Origin: Oscillospiraceae bacterium
Lineage (GTDB): Bacteria; Bacillota; Clostridia; Oscillospirales; Oscillospiraceae
Direction of reading: 5' to 3'
NCBI GenBank assembly: GCA_020025515.1
Contig: JAHHRZ010000001.1
Span: 124,001 to 188,000, forward strand
DNA: 64,000 bases
The notes beneath the pieces are model-generated. The model searched no databases. It was given only the letters and a program-made list of their open reading frames with translations, and was not told the DNA's origin. How positions within the stretch are numbered: position 1 is the first letter of the stretch; the number at the start of each line of letters is the position of its first letter. This document shows positions 16,235-25,933 of the stretch, in pieces. The position numbers were made by a program, and so were the translations under genes.

Positions 16235-19200
16235 TTAGGGAACCACAATGGTCACATCGGGCAGAACACCGAAGAAGGCTTCGGTTACGGTGCCACTTCC
16301 CAAGTCCAGACCGGGGCTCCATTCGTTGGCTTTTTCATAGATGGAGCCGCCGGTGAGATGGTAGGTGCCGGAGGTCAGGCCATTGATGGTAATGGTGTTT
16401 TTCAGAGAAGAACCGGAAGCAGAACGAATTTCGGCCTGCTCAGGGATGTCTGTCTGATACACCAGCTGCACAATACCGCCATAGGTGCTGTTCCACTTCT
16501 GGGGGACCTGTCCCACGGGGACAGATACACCGCTGAGCGTTACGGTGGCGCTGTCGCCCTCCACCTTCACATCCACTGTAATTTCTTTATTTTTGAGGTC
16601 ATAGGTCTTTCCAACGGCAGTGAACTGGCTGTCGCTGATGAAGGTGACCGCTTCGCCCTGATAGACATATTCCTTGTCCGCTGTATGATAGTAGGTCTCA
16701 TAAGCGTTGGCAGCCAGGTCCTTGTTTGTGATCACGACCTGGTTTTCTGCGGCTTTCTGCGTTACCTCGATTTCGATTTTCGGCATCCGGCCTTCGTAGT
16801 ATTTGGTCTCCTGGGTAATCATGGCCTGGGGGAAGACCATCCACTGGCAGTAGACATGGCCCCCGGACAGGGAATAGGTGCCGGGCTTGGCGGCCTCAGG
16901 AACCGTAAAGGTTAAGGTCCGAATCAGTTCTCCATTGTCCTTGCCTTCGGCAGACTCTACGGTTTTCAGATCGGGAAGGTCCGTCTGGAAGACGGTTTTT
17001 CTGGAAATAATCCAGAAATTGGTTTCGGGATTGGGGATCTCCAGATCCTTCAGTGTAACGGTCACGGTGTCGCCGGGATGGATGACCTTGGGAGAAACCT
17101 CAATATCCAGGTGCATTTGGATGGGCTGCAAAGCGCTCTTGGCAGTTTTCAAAGCGTTGTATACACGATCCACATCTGCCACAAGGGCGGTGCTATCGTC
17201 CAGCACCTTCTGTGCCTCTTCCAAAGCGGTTTGGACAGCGGCCCAGGAATCTTCCGTATACTCCTCCTTCTTCATTTGCTTGATATTGAAAATCAGATCT
17301 TTTAGGGGTTGTTTTTCTTCCTCTGTAGCAGGCAGCTCCTGCACTACAGTAATGGAGGCGGTATCCGTAAAGTGACCATCCTCCGTGGTGGCGGTAATGG
17401 TTGCGCTGCCAACCCCCACGCAGGTGACAAGACCCTTGTTATCCACAGTGGCCACAGACGGATCATTGGTGGACCAGGTTATATTCTTGTTGCTCGCCCC
17501 AAGGGGAAGAACCTTTGCACTGAGCTGGATGGTATTTTCGCCGCCCTTAGCCAGCTCACCGGTGGCAGACTTGGGGGTGACTTCCACCCCGGTTACGGGA
17601 CGGTTGGAAGGGGTACCCACATCCACGGTAAAGGTGGGCATGATGCCCATTTTAGCATGGAGGGTCTTGGCGTTCAGGTTGGGCTTGCCGGGGCCGGTCA
17701 GCTCCTTATGAGCACCTGGATCGGAGCCCCACCACCACATATCGATGCAGCCATCAGAAAAGGTATAGCTGCCTGCCTCCTTAAAGGTGAATTTAATGGT
17801 GTTTTTGGTAGCCAGATCCCACTGACCACAGCGGCCATAGACAGTTTCGTTGTTGACGGTGTACTGAACGCCGCTGGAATTGCCGCCCCAGGAGCTGGCG
17901 AAGCAGGGATTGTAAATGGTTGCCAGCTTGGACACGGGAATGGTAATTCCCTTAAAGCTGATGGCGGCCTGATCCCCGGCGCTCAGAGGGGTGCCGGGGG
18001 CGGTCAGGTTGGTCACTGTGATCTCAATTTTCCGGGCATCGATGGAATAGGCCTGATATTTGGTCTTTCCGTCCAGCTCCGCTTTAATCTGAATCACGTT
18101 GGTGCGGTTTTCCAGCTGAGCGGTGTAGGTACCGTTTTCACCGGTGAGAACCTGATCGTTACAGGTTACGGTGAGAGCGGCATCGTGATCGGCACGGACG
18201 GTGAAGGGATACGCCACGGAGCGGCCCTCCTGGAAGTAGACGGTGTCAAAGGTGGTGCCGTAGGTGTGATAAATTTCCTCCTCGTCCTGGGTTGTCTGAT
18301 CCAGGTTGGTGGTGATGGTGACATCAGCGGGGGAATTGTTGACCTCTACGGTCATGTAGGCGTAGTTGACAGGGGAGCAGGCACCATAGACCGTATTGCT
18401 CCATTCGGGCTTGATCTCATCATAGCGGACCTGAATCACAGCCACGCCTTCCTTTTGGGCGGTAACCAAACCGGAACCGCTGACGGAAACCACGCCCTCT
18501 CCGCTCATGACGGTATAGTGCATGGGAGGCAGGGTGAGGCCGCTGTTCTGTACCGAATCTTCAACCAGTTCCGGCAGACGGCGGGCGGTGATCTGGTAGG
18601 TATCGCCTACGGACAGACGCTCAAAATCACTGTTGAGCCAGATGTCGTTTTCCCAATCATCAGGAATGGTGGGCTCAGCAGGTTCAATCGGTTCGGTGGG
18701 TTCAGTAGGCTTGGAGGGCGCAGGGGGTTCTGCCTCCTCAAGATCGGAAACTGCGGCCTTGACGGCGGCAATGTGCTGGCTTACCACCAGTTCCTTCTCT
18801 GTGGCCCCGGTATTGTATGCCTCATCATGGGCGATGACCTTGGCAGATTCCAGTGCATCACGGACCACCTGTTCGGAGCGTTCTGTATACTTGCCATGGT
18901 TCATGGCAAGCATGGTTTCGGTATCCTCAATGATGGCCTTTAACAGCTGCACCAGAGGCTCACGCACGTCAGTGGCGTTGGTGGTGTAGCGAACACGGAG
19001 CACATCCCCATCTTTCAGATTGTACTGAGACAAACCAAATTGGGGGAATTCTTCGTTGACACAGTACATCCAGCCGCTCATGGGGCCGTGGTCAAACTCG
19101 CCGTCCCCCTCAATGGAGGCCAGATAAATGGAGTCGTACTGGGTATTTTCCGTTGCCTTGTAGGCATAGTTCCGGGCATCCATTTCTCTTTTCAGGAGTG

Positions 19201-19732
19201 TCCAGGCGGTATCTCCCGGTCGGATCTCCACCTCCACAGCGGGCAGCAGATCGCCCTTGCCAACGGTACGCTTTTCAATGGACAGGGTTACAGTGCCGCA
19301 GACGGACAAGGAAGTGTCTACTGTCAGCACATTACTGAGCAGGTTCATGCCCTCCAAGCTGTCCCAGGCGAAGGATTTCAGCGTGTAGGTTCCGGTTTCG
19401 GGAATCTCCAGCTCTGCGTTCCAGGTCCCTTCGCTGTTTGCAGCCACTTGCATGGTCTGGCTTGTGTAGCCCTGCATGGCGTTGGTCTCTGCGTCATACA
19501 GCGCTAAAATCAGGTCCGTGGAAATTTCCCGGGAGCCGGTATTTTCTAAGGTTAGCTCCACAGAGGCGGTTTCTCCGTTTTCAACATGTTCCACCCGGCC
19601 CTGTGTCAGGGTCAGGGAAGCTTCCTGTGCAGATGCATTGGGGTGAATGTCCGCAGCCTGCGCAGTGGGCAGAATGGACATTACAAGCAGAACACAGAGA
19701 AGCAGAGCGGTCAGGCGTTTTGCAATTTGCAT
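16235..19732 (-). CDS. Large DUF4430 (transcobalamin-like) surface protein
   Basis: This 1165-residue exported protein starts at the ATG at 19732 after GGAGGG and has a signal peptide (cleavage near AQAA). In order, it shows a CARDB-like beta domain (about 35-140); a DUF4430 domain (about 150-250) with EIRPGDTAWTLLKREM, GPMSGWMYCVN and LKDGDVLRVRY; a FIVAR-like helical bundle (about 258-335); a PTEP-rich linker; several beta domains including a BIG2 Ig-like fold (about 745-830); a second FIVAR-like bundle (about 845-910); and more beta repeats. No LPXTG or SLH is seen, so retention may depend on the SLH partner next to it. DUF4430 is the transcobalamin C-terminal-like fold, and a cobalamin riboswitch lies upstream. 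I infer a surface corrinoid-binding protein. Confidence 0.82.
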   Translation of the reverse strand: MQIAKRLTALLLCVLLVMSILPTAQAADIHPNASAQEASLTLTQGRVEHVENGETASVELTLENTGSREISTDLILALYDAETNAMQGYTSQTMQVAANSEGTWNAELEIPETGTYTLKSFAWDSLEGMNLLSNVLTVDTSLSVCGTVTLSIEKRTVGKGDLLPAVEVEIRPGDTAWTLLKREMDARNYAYKATENTQYDSIYLASIEGDGEFDHGPMSGWMYCVNEEFPQFGLSQYNLKDGDVLRVRYTTNATDVREPLVQLLKAIIEDTETMLAMNHGKYTERSEQVVRDALESAKVIAHDEAYNTGATEKELVVSQHIAAVKAAVSDLEEAEPPAPSKPTEPTEPIEPAEPTIPDDWENDIWLNSDFERLSVGDTYQITARRLPELVEDSVQNSGLTLPPMHYTVMSGEGVVSVSGSGLVTAQKEGVAVIQVRYDEIKPEWSNTVYGACSPVNYAYMTVEVNNSPADVTITTNLDQTTQDEEEIYHTYGTTFDTVYFQEGRSVAYPFTVRADHDAALTVTCNDQVLTGENGTYTAQLENRTNVIQIKAELDGKTKYQAYSIDARKIEITVTNLTAPGTPLSAGDQAAISFKGITIPVSKLATIYNPCFASSWGGNSSGVQYTVNNETVYGRCGQWDLATKNTIKFTFKEAGSYTFSDGCIDMWWWGSDPGAHKELTGPGKPNLNAKTLHAKMGIMPTFTVDVGTPSNRPVTGVEVTPKSATGELAKGGENTIQLSAKVLPLGASNKNITWSTNDPSVATVDNKGLVTCVGVGSATITATTEDGHFTDTASITVVQELPATEEEKQPLKDLIFNIKQMKKEEYTEDSWAAVQTALEEAQKVLDDSTALVADVDRVYNALKTAKSALQPIQMHLDIEVSPKVIHPGDTVTVTLKDLEIPNPETNFWIISRKTVFQTDLPDLKTVESAEGKDNGELIRTLTFTVPEAAKPGTYSLSGGHVYCQWMVFPQAMITQETKYYEGRMPKIEIEVTQKAAENQVVITNKDLAANAYETYYHTADKEYVYQGEAVTFISDSQFTAVGKTYDLKNKEITVDVKVEGDSATVTLSGVSVPVGQVPQKWNSTYGGIVQLVYQTDIPEQAEIRSASGSSLKNTITINGLTSGTYHLTGGSIYEKANEWSPGLDLGSGTVTEAFFGVLPDVTIVVP

Positions 19733-19983
19733 GGTGTTCCCTCCTAGTTGATGGTTGTTTCTTTCATAGGCGATGGGGTTTTCCATTGGGTCCTGTGGGT
19801 TTGCAAGACACAACTCCTTTCTAATAATCCTTACAAAAGACCGTGATTTTTCCACATACCTCTCTTTCTGTTGCCTTTTGTATCTGCGTGATATTACAAC
19901 ACAAGAACAGGCCTACAGGCTGTTTTTGTGCAGTTTACGATGAAGCATTGCCTTTGAAACCAATACCGGGAAAAAACAGCGCA

Positions 19984-20012
19984 AAAAAGCCGCATCAGTT
20001 TTCCTGATGCGA
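19984..20012 (-). terminator. Terminator of the cobalamin riboswitch expression platform
   Basis: On the minus strand GTCGCATCAG (20012-20003) pairs with CTGATGCGGC (19998-19989) and runs into TTTTTTGC. It stands between the riboswitch and the DUF4430 start, so B12 binding probably favours this terminator. A competing inverted repeat at about 20037-20075 could be the antiterminator. Confidence 0.75.
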
Positions 20013-20087
20013 CCGTATATTTTCGCCCCCATTTTTGAACCGCCAACCAATCCGACACGAAAGGCGGCTGTTCAAAAGACTCGATCA

Positions 20088-20310
20088 TCGTCGGTATTCT
20101 GGCTCATACCTTGGGGAGAGCAATCTCCTGCGTTTGCGTTCCGCCTTCCCAGGTTTCCCCAGTGACCGGATCACTCCATGAACGCAAACTCCAGTATTTA
20201 CAGCAACGGGCAATGCACCGGACTCCCAGACCACAGGCCTGACCGGTTTTCCTAATCACAGCGCCTGCCGGTAAGCAGTCGTAGCGTGTGACACGATGAA
20301 ACATATTCGG
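20088..20310 (-). ncRNA. Cobalamin (AdoCbl-type) riboswitch
   Basis: Read on the minus strand, the region holds the conserved elements of the B12 box in order: a CCGGTGCATTGCCCG segment, GTTGCTGTAAATAC, then GGTCACTGGGGAAACC with TGGGAAGGCGG, and finally ATGAGCCAGAATACC closing the core, with CGACGATG at the 3' edge. Paired helices such as GTTTGCGTTC/GAACGCAAAC are intact. It precedes a terminator and the DUF4430/SLH genes. Riboswitches of this class turn genes off when cobalamin is plentiful. The exact ends are approximate. Confidence 0.9.
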
Positions 20311-20365
20311 TTGTAAAGCATAAAACTAGCTTCAAAACAAACGTGTAATTTGTTCAAACAACACA

Positions 20366-20394
20366 ATAATAATACTATTTTTCGTAATTGTCAA
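20366..20394 (-). promoter_or_regulatory. Promoter of the cobalamin-riboswitch transcript
   Basis: On the minus strand a perfect TTGACA (20394-20389) and TATTAT (20371-20366) are exactly 17 bases apart, about 55 bases before the riboswitch core. The sequence between here and the hairpin at 20553-20596 shows no ORF I can support. Confidence 0.85.
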
Positions 20395-20552
20395 TAGAAA
20401 CATTTATACAGCGCTGCAAGAAATGACGGGATATTCCGGCTTTGCTGCATATTCTTTCGTAAATACGGATTCTCGTGACAGCAGATGCAAAAGACAGAGA
20501 AGGAATGGGATAACATGCATGAGATATTCACCTGATAAACAGCGTCTGTAGC

Positions 20553-20596
20553 GCAGAAAGCAGCACTGACCCACAATGGGCCAATGCTGCTTTCTG
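20553..20596 (-). terminator. Long hairpin after the GLUG-repeat gene
   Basis: On the minus strand CAGAAAGCAGCATTGGCCC pairs with GGGTCAGTGCTGCTTTCTG around a five-base loop. There is no clear T run, so termination may need a factor. Confidence 0.6.
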
Positions 20597-20605
20597 GGTA
20601 CCCGA

Positions 20606-23296
20606 CTATGTTGTGCTGTCGGCGTGCGTGTTCTTTTCTTTTTCTGCCTTCCGTTTTCTGCTCTTTTTCTTAGAGATGATAATTAAGACAATTACCAGGG
20701 CGGTCAGGCAGGCTCCGCCGCCTGCATAGACCCACCAGGCAATGGAGGTAGGAGCGTATACCAGACAGAAGGCGTTCTCTGAAGGATGGATGGAAAAAAC
20801 GAGATAGCTGCCGCTCACCTGGAAGGCGGTTTCTCTCCAGGTACCGTCCTGACCCTGTATCAGGAGTTTCATGGAACCTGTCTTGTAGTCCTGCGGAAAG
20901 GCGAAGCGAAGCTGGGTATCGGCCTCTTCAGAGAACCGGGGAATGGACCAGCCTTCCAGGGGCTGCTGAGGCTCCGGCAGAACAGGAAGCTCCTCCAATG
21001 GTTCCAGCTGGAAGCCTTCGGTCCGGGGAAATTCTCCCTGGGCCAGAAGCAGGGGGATGGTGTCATCCCGGAGGGTATCACTTTGAATGGTCACCTGACA
21101 AGGAGTGTAAACAGCCTGGAAGGTCAAATCAAAATAGAGAGAGGACAGGTCGGTATCCTTCAGATTTTCCCATTCGGATGTATACCCGGCCTTTTCCGGA
21201 ATGGCGGGGATCTGAGAAGCCTCCAGTCCCTTGCCGGGAGAGATGGAGCGGGTATTGCAGCTCCCGTCCTCATAGAGGAAGGTCACAGTGGTTTTGGAAA
21301 AAATATCGTTAGGATCCGGCAGGGCGAAAAACTCTTCCGGGGAAAGAGGCTCGGCCAGACCGGAATAGCTGATTCCGTCAATGCCGCCCCAGTCCCGGTC
21401 GGCTGCCAGATAGAAGTTTTTTTGTACCTCCTGCTCTTTGTTCAGGCGGCCGGACTCCACAATGCCTAAGATAGAGCCCAGTTTTTCCGCACCGTCATGG
21501 ATGCTCACCATGCTGGTGCAGTCGGTGGCGATGCGTCCGCTTCCTGCGATGCCGCCCACATAGGTGGTGCCGTACAGCTCACACTTTGCGCTGTTGTTTC
21601 GCAGATACCCGGTACTGATGCCTGCAATGCCGCCTACATATTCGGCTTTTTCTGCCCGAATGGTACCCGTATTAGCAGAACCTTTCACAAGGCCAAGGGC
21701 CATCCTGCCTGCAATGCCGCCGGCATTTTGCTTCTTGACGGTCACGGTGGCGGTGTTTTTACAATTCAGAATCACAGCCCGGAGCTCGCTTTCAAAGTTC
21801 AAGGACTCATCCCCGACGATGCTCCAGTCATCTTCCGGGTCTAAATCATTTTCCAGAGCAACGGTACCTGCAATGCCTCCCGCGTTCAGATCTGCGGTGA
21901 CGGAACCGGAATTTGCGCACCGTTCCAGCTTGCCGGTAAGGTCTTCTTCCGTATCCGTATCCGAAACATCCTGAAAGTCACCTCCCAGGTATTCCGAGGC
22001 ATTATTAATGGTCTGGGTCATGGCATGCAGCTGATCGGAGATGTTTTGAATGTCCTGTGACAGCACATATGCGGCATCCTGCGTGGTGGAGGAAATCTCC
22101 TTCATGGCGCCCTGCATGGAATCAATGCTGCCTGTAAGGGTATTCTTCGCTGCCAGAATCCGGTCTTCATCGGGCAGTTCCGGGTTTTCTTCGTTGGGAA
22201 CGAGCTGATGGATCGCATCCTTGGCAATCTCGGCCTGATCGTGCAGAATTGCAACCTGACCGCTGATGGCAGATGCACTGTTTTGGGCGTTGGAGGTGGC
22301 CTGATTTGCCAGGTCAGAGGTATTTGCCAGCTGCTGCTGGAGAATCTGAAGAGTGTCTACGGTATACTCAATTTTGGAGACCGGCTCCACCTGACCCACA
22401 ATGCCGCCCACATCCTTTCGGCCGGCAATATCACCGAAGTTTTTGCAGGTGGAGATATAGCCCTGCTGGCTGCCTGCAATGCCGCCGATATTGTAGCCAA
22501 TGTGAGGATAGCCGATATCCGCACGGTTTTCACAGCTGCGGATGACACCGCTGTTGGTTCCCGCAATGCCGCCCAGGTCTGTGACGGTATTTGCCGACTC
22601 GGTACCGGAAAGGGACTCCATGGTAACATCGGACAGATCTACCTGATTGTCCTTGACGGTCACGTTGACCTTTGCCATATTCACAGAGTTTCGGATGGTG
22701 CCATAATTTTCACCGGCCAGACCGCCAACAAAGTGGTTGCCCTGAATGGAGCCGGAGGCACTGCTGGTTTCAATGATGCCCGTGACGGTGTTGGTGCCAA
22801 CCAGACCGCCAACGCAGTCATTTCCGGTCACCAGACCTTCAAAGCTGCACCGCTCGATGATTCCGGCATTGGTGCCGGCCAGGCCGCCAATGGTCTTTCT
22901 GCTGCCCTGGGGGCAGACATCCCCACGAAGGATCAGGTTCTGTACATGGGCGCTTTCGGTGAGATAGCGGAAAAAGCCCTGTACGGAGCCGTCCCGGGTC
23001 ATGGAGAAGCCGCTGATGGTGTGGCGGTTTCCATAAAATGTTCCGCAGAAAATAGGAATGCCGGAAAAATCTGCATCGGTCAAATCAATGTTGGCATCCA
23101 GATAGACAACGAGATTCTGACTGTAGCTGTCCAGACGGCAGTGGTTTGCAAAGTCGAGAAATTCTTCCAGATTGGCGATGTGCAGCTCTTTGGCAGGAGC
23201 GGGAGCCTCTTCCTGCCCATAAACCGGGAGAATGCCGCACAGGAGGAAGCACAGACAAAGCAGCAGACCAAAGGATTTTCTGATTCGGTTATTCAT
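20606..23296 (-). CDS. Exported GLUG-repeat protein with C-terminal membrane anchor
   Basis: The 896-residue protein starts at the ATG at 23296, which overlaps the stop of the MMPL gene by eight bases. It has a signal peptide (to about residue 27), an N-terminal beta region (YLDANIDLTDADFSGIPIF), and many GLUG-type repeats of the form GGLAG.N.G.I..C...G (about 130-300 and 470-640). A helical insert at about 310-440 may form a coiled coil. Later come a Listeria-Bacteroides-type repeat (TFLYEDGS...), a beta domain, a TM helix (WWVYAGGGACLTALVIVLIII) and a Lys/Arg-rich tail. It is probably displayed on the membrane face. Coupling to the MMPL gene implies they form one apparatus; the substrate is unknown. 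Confidence 0.8.
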   Translation of the reverse strand: MNNRIRKSFGLLLCLCFLLCGILPVYGQEEAPAPAKELHIANLEEFLDFANHCRLDSYSQNLVVYLDANIDLTDADFSGIPIFCGTFYGNRHTISGFSMTRDGSVQGFFRYLTESAHVQNLILRGDVCPQGSRKTIGGLAGTNAGIIERCSFEGLVTGNDCVGGLVGTNTVTGIIETSSASGSIQGNHFVGGLAGENYGTIRNSVNMAKVNVTVKDNQVDLSDVTMESLSGTESANTVTDLGGIAGTNSGVIRSCENRADIGYPHIGYNIGGIAGSQQGYISTCKNFGDIAGRKDVGGIVGQVEPVSKIEYTVDTLQILQQQLANTSDLANQATSNAQNSASAISGQVAILHDQAEIAKDAIHQLVPNEENPELPDEDRILAAKNTLTGSIDSMQGAMKEISSTTQDAAYVLSQDIQNISDQLHAMTQTINNASEYLGGDFQDVSDTDTEEDLTGKLERCANSGSVTADLNAGGIAGTVALENDLDPEDDWSIVGDESLNFESELRAVILNCKNTATVTVKKQNAGGIAGRMALGLVKGSANTGTIRAEKAEYVGGIAGISTGYLRNNSAKCELYGTTYVGGIAGSGRIATDCTSMVSIHDGAEKLGSILGIVESGRLNKEQEVQKNFYLAADRDWGGIDGISYSGLAEPLSPEEFFALPDPNDIFSKTTVTFLYEDGSCNTRSISPGKGLEASQIPAIPEKAGYTSEWENLKDTDLSSLYFDLTFQAVYTPCQVTIQSDTLRDDTIPLLLAQGEFPRTEGFQLEPLEELPVLPEPQQPLEGWSIPRFSEEADTQLRFAFPQDYKTGSMKLLIQGQDGTWRETAFQVSGSYLVFSIHPSENAFCLVYAPTSIAWWVYAGGGACLTALVIVLIIISKKKSRKRKAEKEKNTHADSTT

Positions 23297-25757
23297 CTTC
23301 GTTTCCTCCTTCGTTGTTAGGGCTCTGAGGCTCAACGTTCTCCGGGCGATGTCCGTCGGTCAAAATGGAGGCGTTGAATTCGCCGTGCAGAATGCCGTCG
23401 ATGTCGGCATCTACCACGCCGGAAATATAGCCCCGGACATGGCCCTTCACCTTCATGGTGCCGGTGGAGGACTGAACCTTACGCTCAATGCCCTTGATCT
23501 TGAAGCGGGTCTTTTCAATGATGGAGTCACCCAGCACCAGAACAGCAGGCAGGACCCCCAGAACCAGAATGATGGAAATGATGGTGCCACGGCCCAGGCA
23601 GGTGCCCATAATGGAGATCACGGGGTTGGCGGACAGGTTGCCGATCAAAAGTCCTGCGGAGGCCAGAATACTGCCGGAAGTAAAGATGGTGGGGAAGGAG
23701 GCGTTCAGGGCGTGGACAATGGCCTCCTTGTGGGGCATGCCGGTTTTCAGCTCCTGATAATGGCTGGAAATGACAATAGCATAGTCAATGTTGGCACCCA
23801 TCTGGATGGCGTTGACGATTAGATATCCCAGGAAATACAGGGGCTGATCCATAATGGTGGGGAAGGAGAAGTTGATCCAGATACTGCCCTGAATGACGAT
23901 AATGAGCAGCACAGGCAGTCCCACGGACTGGAAGGTGAAGAGCAACACCAAAATGACAAACAGAGCAGACAGAATACTGATCATCAGATTGTCCTTAGCA
24001 AAGGAGGAGGCCAGATCCCGGCAGCTGGTGGAGTTGCCCACCACATAATAGTTATCGTCATAATACTTTGCCAGCATCTGGTGCACATCGTCCAGGAATG
24101 CCACGGTTTCCGGGCTTTCCTCCGGAAGATTCAGGAACACAACCATACGGCTGTATTCGTCGCTTTGCAGCTGGACCTGTGCGTGCTCCAGCTTTTCAAA
24201 GAGCTCATCCAGCGTTTCCTGAGTCTCCCCCGTTAAGGTGATGTTATGGGTTTGCAGCTGATCTTTCAAAAACAGGAACATGTCAAACAGAGGGATTTGG
24301 TAGTCGTTGAGGCCCTTGAGGATTTCCCCGTACTGGTTCTGCTCCAGCGCATAGGCGCTGTAGAGCATTTGGGCCACTTCATAGTCCAGATCGATCAGTT
24401 CTGAAAATTGCCGGGGGGTCAGGGCGTCGGTGAGAAGATAGTCGTCCATGGCCTCCATACCGGACAGGGCCAGGGTGCTGGTGACCTCCGGATAGGTTTG
24501 CAGCTCCTTGAGGATCTGCTGCTCTGCGGGATAATTTCCCGTGGGCACCACAAGGGCCACCAGATTGTGGGAACCGAAGGTATCTTTGATCTGGAAGGTT
24601 GCCACCTGCCTGTCGGACATTTTTGCGGTTTTGATCTCATTGTAGCCGTAGATGTAGGGGCATTTGCTGGAAAGCAGACAGGCCACAACCAGCACGAAGG
24701 AGAAGAGAACCGGCATGACATAGCGGCTGACAACGGCAAATTTACCGATGGGGGTGATGTTGGGCAAAAGCTTTCTGTGCTTTGTCCGGTCGATGAGGGG
24801 ACTGAACAGCACCAGCAGACCGGGCATCAGGGTGAAGACAGACAGCAGGCTTAAAAAGATGGATTTAATCAGCACGATTGCCATGTCAAGGCCAATGGAG
24901 AACTTCATGAAGGACAGGGCAATCAGGCCGCTGATGGTGGTGAGAGAGGAGGCGCTGATTTCCGGAATGGCCTTGGACAGAGCCGCAATACAGGCATCCC
25001 GGGCGTTCATGGTTTCATGTTCATCGGAGAACCGGTGGCACAGAATGATGGCATAGTCGATGGCAAGCGCCAGCTGTAGCACTACGGCAACGGAATTGGA
25101 AATGAAGCTGATTTTGCCGCATAAATAGTTGGTTCCCTTGTTTAAGACCGCTGCCATTCCAAAGGTAATGAGCAGCACCGGAACCTCCGCATAGGCACGG
25201 GAAGTCAGGGTCAGGACCAGCAGGATGATCACTATGGCAATCACCAAAATGGTATTCATTTCCTCGGCCAGTTCGGCGGTTTCATCATATCCGATGGGGG
25301 TATCCACCGCCAGATCATAGCCATCCAGCTTTTCATAGATGGTATCCATGGCCTGTAAGCAGAGTTCATCCTGCGCCTCGCCGGAGAAACTCACGTCAAA
25401 CAGGGCGCAGGCATCCCGATAGTGATTTTCCGTGTCATCAAAGCTGACCAGGTCCACGCCCTCAACATCCAGGAGCATTTCGTGGATCTCTTCCGCCTTC
25501 TCATAGGTAATATTGGATACCATAATCCGGGCGGATGCGTAGGTGGTAAAGTTGTTGTTCATGGTGACAATGCCCTGCCGGGTTTCGGTATCCTCCGGCA
25601 GATATGTAGTCACATCATTTTCTACCTCTACCCAATTCTGGGAAAACAGACAGAAAACGAAGGCGAAAATGTACAGCAGAAAAAACAGATATCGTTTATC
25701 TACGATGAAGGCGGCAATTTTGGTGATAAAGCCGCTGTTTTCGCTCTTTTTGCTCAT
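23289..25757 (-). CDS. MMPL/RND-type transporter
   Basis: The 822-residue protein has the duplicated RND layout: one TM (about 16-38), an extracytoplasmic domain, five or six TMs (about 175-345), a second extracytoplasmic domain, and six more TMs (about 595-780). Sterol-sensing/MMPL-like signatures include QLALAIDYAIILCHRF and QMGANIDYAIVISSHY, each with the Asp expected for proton coupling. Such proteins export lipids, fatty acids or hydrophobic drugs, or act with secretion systems. It opens a minus-strand operon with the GLUG protein and faces a divergent TetR regulator, which probably represses it. Confidence 0.88.
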   Translation of the reverse strand: MSKKSENSGFITKIAAFIVDKRYLFFLLYIFAFVFCLFSQNWVEVENDVTTYLPEDTETRQGIVTMNNNFTTYASARIMVSNITYEKAEEIHEMLLDVEGVDLVSFDDTENHYRDACALFDVSFSGEAQDELCLQAMDTIYEKLDGYDLAVDTPIGYDETAELAEEMNTILVIAIVIILLVLTLTSRAYAEVPVLLITFGMAAVLNKGTNYLCGKISFISNSVAVVLQLALAIDYAIILCHRFSDEHETMNARDACIAALSKAIPEISASSLTTISGLIALSFMKFSIGLDMAIVLIKSIFLSLLSVFTLMPGLLVLFSPLIDRTKHRKLLPNITPIGKFAVVSRYVMPVLFSFVLVVACLLSSKCPYIYGYNEIKTAKMSDRQVATFQIKDTFGSHNLVALVVPTGNYPAEQQILKELQTYPEVTSTLALSGMEAMDDYLLTDALTPRQFSELIDLDYEVAQMLYSAYALEQNQYGEILKGLNDYQIPLFDMFLFLKDQLQTHNITLTGETQETLDELFEKLEHAQVQLQSDEYSRMVVFLNLPEESPETVAFLDDVHQMLAKYYDDNYYVVGNSTSCRDLASSFAKDNLMISILSALFVILVLLFTFQSVGLPVLLIIVIQGSIWINFSFPTIMDQPLYFLGYLIVNAIQMGANIDYAIVISSHYQELKTGMPHKEAIVHALNASFPTIFTSGSILASAGLLIGNLSANPVISIMGTCLGRGTIISIILVLGVLPAVLVLGDSIIEKTRFKIKGIERKVQSSTGTMKVKGHVRGYISGVVDADIDGILHGEFNASILTDGHRPENVEPQSPNNEGGNEDE

Positions 25758-25804
25758 AGGGCCCTCCTTGTTTCAAAATTGTTCACATTTTCAAAATTAC
25801 ACAC

Positions 25805-25833
25805 TTGATTGAAATTGACGAGTGTATTATAAT
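25805..25833 (+). promoter_or_regulatory. Promoter of the tetR gene
   Basis: TTGATT (25805-25810) and TATAAT (25828-25833) are 17 bases apart. Its -10 box shares four bases with the opposing promoter. Confidence 0.7.
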
Positions 25834-25854
25834 AGATCTATGAAAACGAATCAA
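25826..25854 (-). promoter_or_regulatory. Promoter of the MMPL-GLUG operon
   Basis: On the minus strand TTGATT (25854-25849) and TATAAT (25831-25826) are 17 bases apart, overlapping the divergent tetR promoter. A single operator here could silence both directions. Confidence 0.7.
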
Positions 25855-25933
25855 TGAGCAAAGATTCAATATTTTTCTGATTTTGAACAAAATAGATGTA
25901 TCTGTTTATCTTTGATCGGGTAGGAGGAGTATT

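Noticed and set aside
17309..18943. 544-codon + strand frame
   Set aside because: It is antisense to the DUF4430 gene and its translation is low-complexity Gly/Val-rich sequence without domains.
20606..23296. Repeated GGLAG-type coding units considered as a CRISPR or DNA repeat array
   Set aside because: The repeats are protein-level GLUG motifs with diverged DNA and irregular spacing. I saw no CRISPR array anywhere in the window.
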